Shown here piece by piece: positions 20,930-21,444 of a stretch of 21,444 bases of DNA (position 1 is its first letter; the number at the start of each line of letters is the position of its first letter). The notes beneath the pieces were generated by a model, which searched no databases, was not told the origin of the DNA, and saw only the letters and a program-made list of their open reading frames with translations. The translations under genes were made by a program, and so were the position numbers. Origin of the DNA: UBA7656 sp040755335 (lineage in GTDB: Bacteria > Acidobacteriota > Blastocatellia > UBA7656); NCBI GenBank assembly GCA_040755335.1, contig JBFMAU010000071.1:1-21444 (forward strand), written 5' to 3'.

Positions 20930-21444
20930 CTAGTTGCACGATCCGTTGACCTGGAATCCTTGCGACGGTCGCCCGCCCGGATTCGTTCCAACCACCAGTC
21001 CGGGCAATCCGCTGCATATCCTGCCCTTCAACACCGCTTTGTTGAAGGTGTTCGATCCGGTCTGCAACTGCGACAGTTTGGTCTTCTTGGGAGACTTGCC
21101 TCCGACCGTGAACTGGATGCCTTCCGCAAAATTCGATCCGAGGACTTCGAGCGAGACAGTCCCGGTCGAACTTCGCCGAATGTTCACAGCCGTGATGACT
21201 GGCAGATTGGCTCCCGGCTCTGGCGTCGTCGAGGATGAGCAGGTGAATGTCACCTGAACTCCCTGCTCGTTGCCCGTCGGACATCCTGCCGGTCGAGTGT
21301 CTGAAGCCACCAGATTTCGGCTCGTCCCGTTCGGCCCACTCACGAAGATCATGAACGTCTTGCCCGCGTTCACCGTCCCAAACTCGAAGAACGCATCTAT
21401 CAACGTCGGCCCTAACACTACGAACCGTGTCGCATCCTTCGTAT
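20930..21444 (-). CDS. C-terminal part of a secreted IPT/TIG-like repeat protein (partial)
   Basis: The frame is open through the right edge (first complete codons TKDATRFVVLGPTL), so the N-terminus lies outside the window; a GTG at 21418 is not a real start. The 171 visible residues contain two beta-sandwich-like units. The first is FFEFGTVNAGKTFMIFVSGPNGTSRN with DTRPAGCPTGNEQ. After a Ser/Thr/Pro/Gly linker (CSSSTTPEPGANLP) comes PVITAVNIRRSSTGTVSLEV followed by LGSNFAEG, the typical opening of an IPT/TIG domain. It ends at TAG 20930 after GFQVNGSCN. The paired cysteines suggest an exported protein. Such units form stalks or C-terminal domains of surface proteins; function beyond that is unknown. 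The strong terminator follows. Confidence 0.75.
   Translation of the reverse strand, partial: TKDATRFVVLGPTLIDAFFEFGTVNAGKTFMIFVSGPNGTSRNLVASDTRPAGCPTGNEQGVQVTFTCSSSTTPEPGANLPVITAVNIRRSSTGTVSLEVLGSNFAEGIQFTVGGKSPKKTKLSQLQTGSNTFNKAVLKGRICSGLPGLVVGTNPGGRPSQGFQVNGSCN

Noticed and set aside
20795..21238. 147-residue plus-strand frame
   Set aside because: It runs through the strong terminator hairpin and antisense to the IPT/TIG-like gene.

Overview
The window looks like chromosomal DNA from an environmental bacterium of moderate GC content. My best guess is an Acidobacteriota member, near Blastocatellia. This is inference from four things: IPT/TIG-like secreted proteins, an AlkP-superfamily protein ending in a LRSLGYLG tail, GxxExxY and REP-transposase units, and many short intergenic repeats. 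There is no rRNA or other marker to settle it. I saw no tRNA, rRNA, CRISPR array or prophage.

Left part (1-8274, all minus strand): one compact operon that reads from 8274 towards base 1 and runs off the left edge. In transcription order it encodes an AlkP-superfamily phosphodiesterase, a dolichol-phosphate-mannose-synthase-like GT2 glycosyltransferase, a flippase-like (LPG synthase TM) membrane protein, and three related multi-pass GT-C (family 39-like) proteins. The last of these is cut by the window start. Junctions are tight (ATGA and TAATG overlaps, 3 and 9 nt gaps), except for one 144 nt gap that holds a decayed inverted repeat. Together the genes suggest assembly or transfer of lipid-linked sugars across the inner membrane.

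Middle (8360-14741): mostly plus-strand housekeeping or accessory genes separated by repeat elements. These are a GxxExxY nuclease-fold gene packed exactly between 49 bp inverted repeats; a BCS1-like AAA ATPase; a Uma2-family endonuclease-fold protein; ettA (ABC-F) framed by mirror-ordered simple-sequence arrays that include an exact 29 bp inverted repeat; rnhA; a thioredoxin-like 2Fe-2S ferredoxin; and a REP-associated tyrosine transposase (RAYT) flanked by three REP hairpins.

Right part (14742-21444): a sensor kinase/response regulator pair (minus) diverges from a fused ABC exporter (plus). A second REP-type palindrome follows. Next comes a minus-strand trio: an exported Cys-rich protein of unknown function, an orphan response regulator and a CASTOR-type ACT protein. 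After it is a 0.6 kb gene-free stretch containing a strongly structured RNA that resembles an IscB/TnpB omega RNA (HEARO-like) with no nuclease gene nearby. A perfect bidirectional terminator and the C-terminal end of a secreted IPT/TIG-like protein close the window.

The strongest candidates for unusual biology are the orphan omega-like RNA, the RAYT/REP unit, the GxxExxY cassette whose repeat lies where the ribosome binding site should be, and the nested inverted arrays around ettA.
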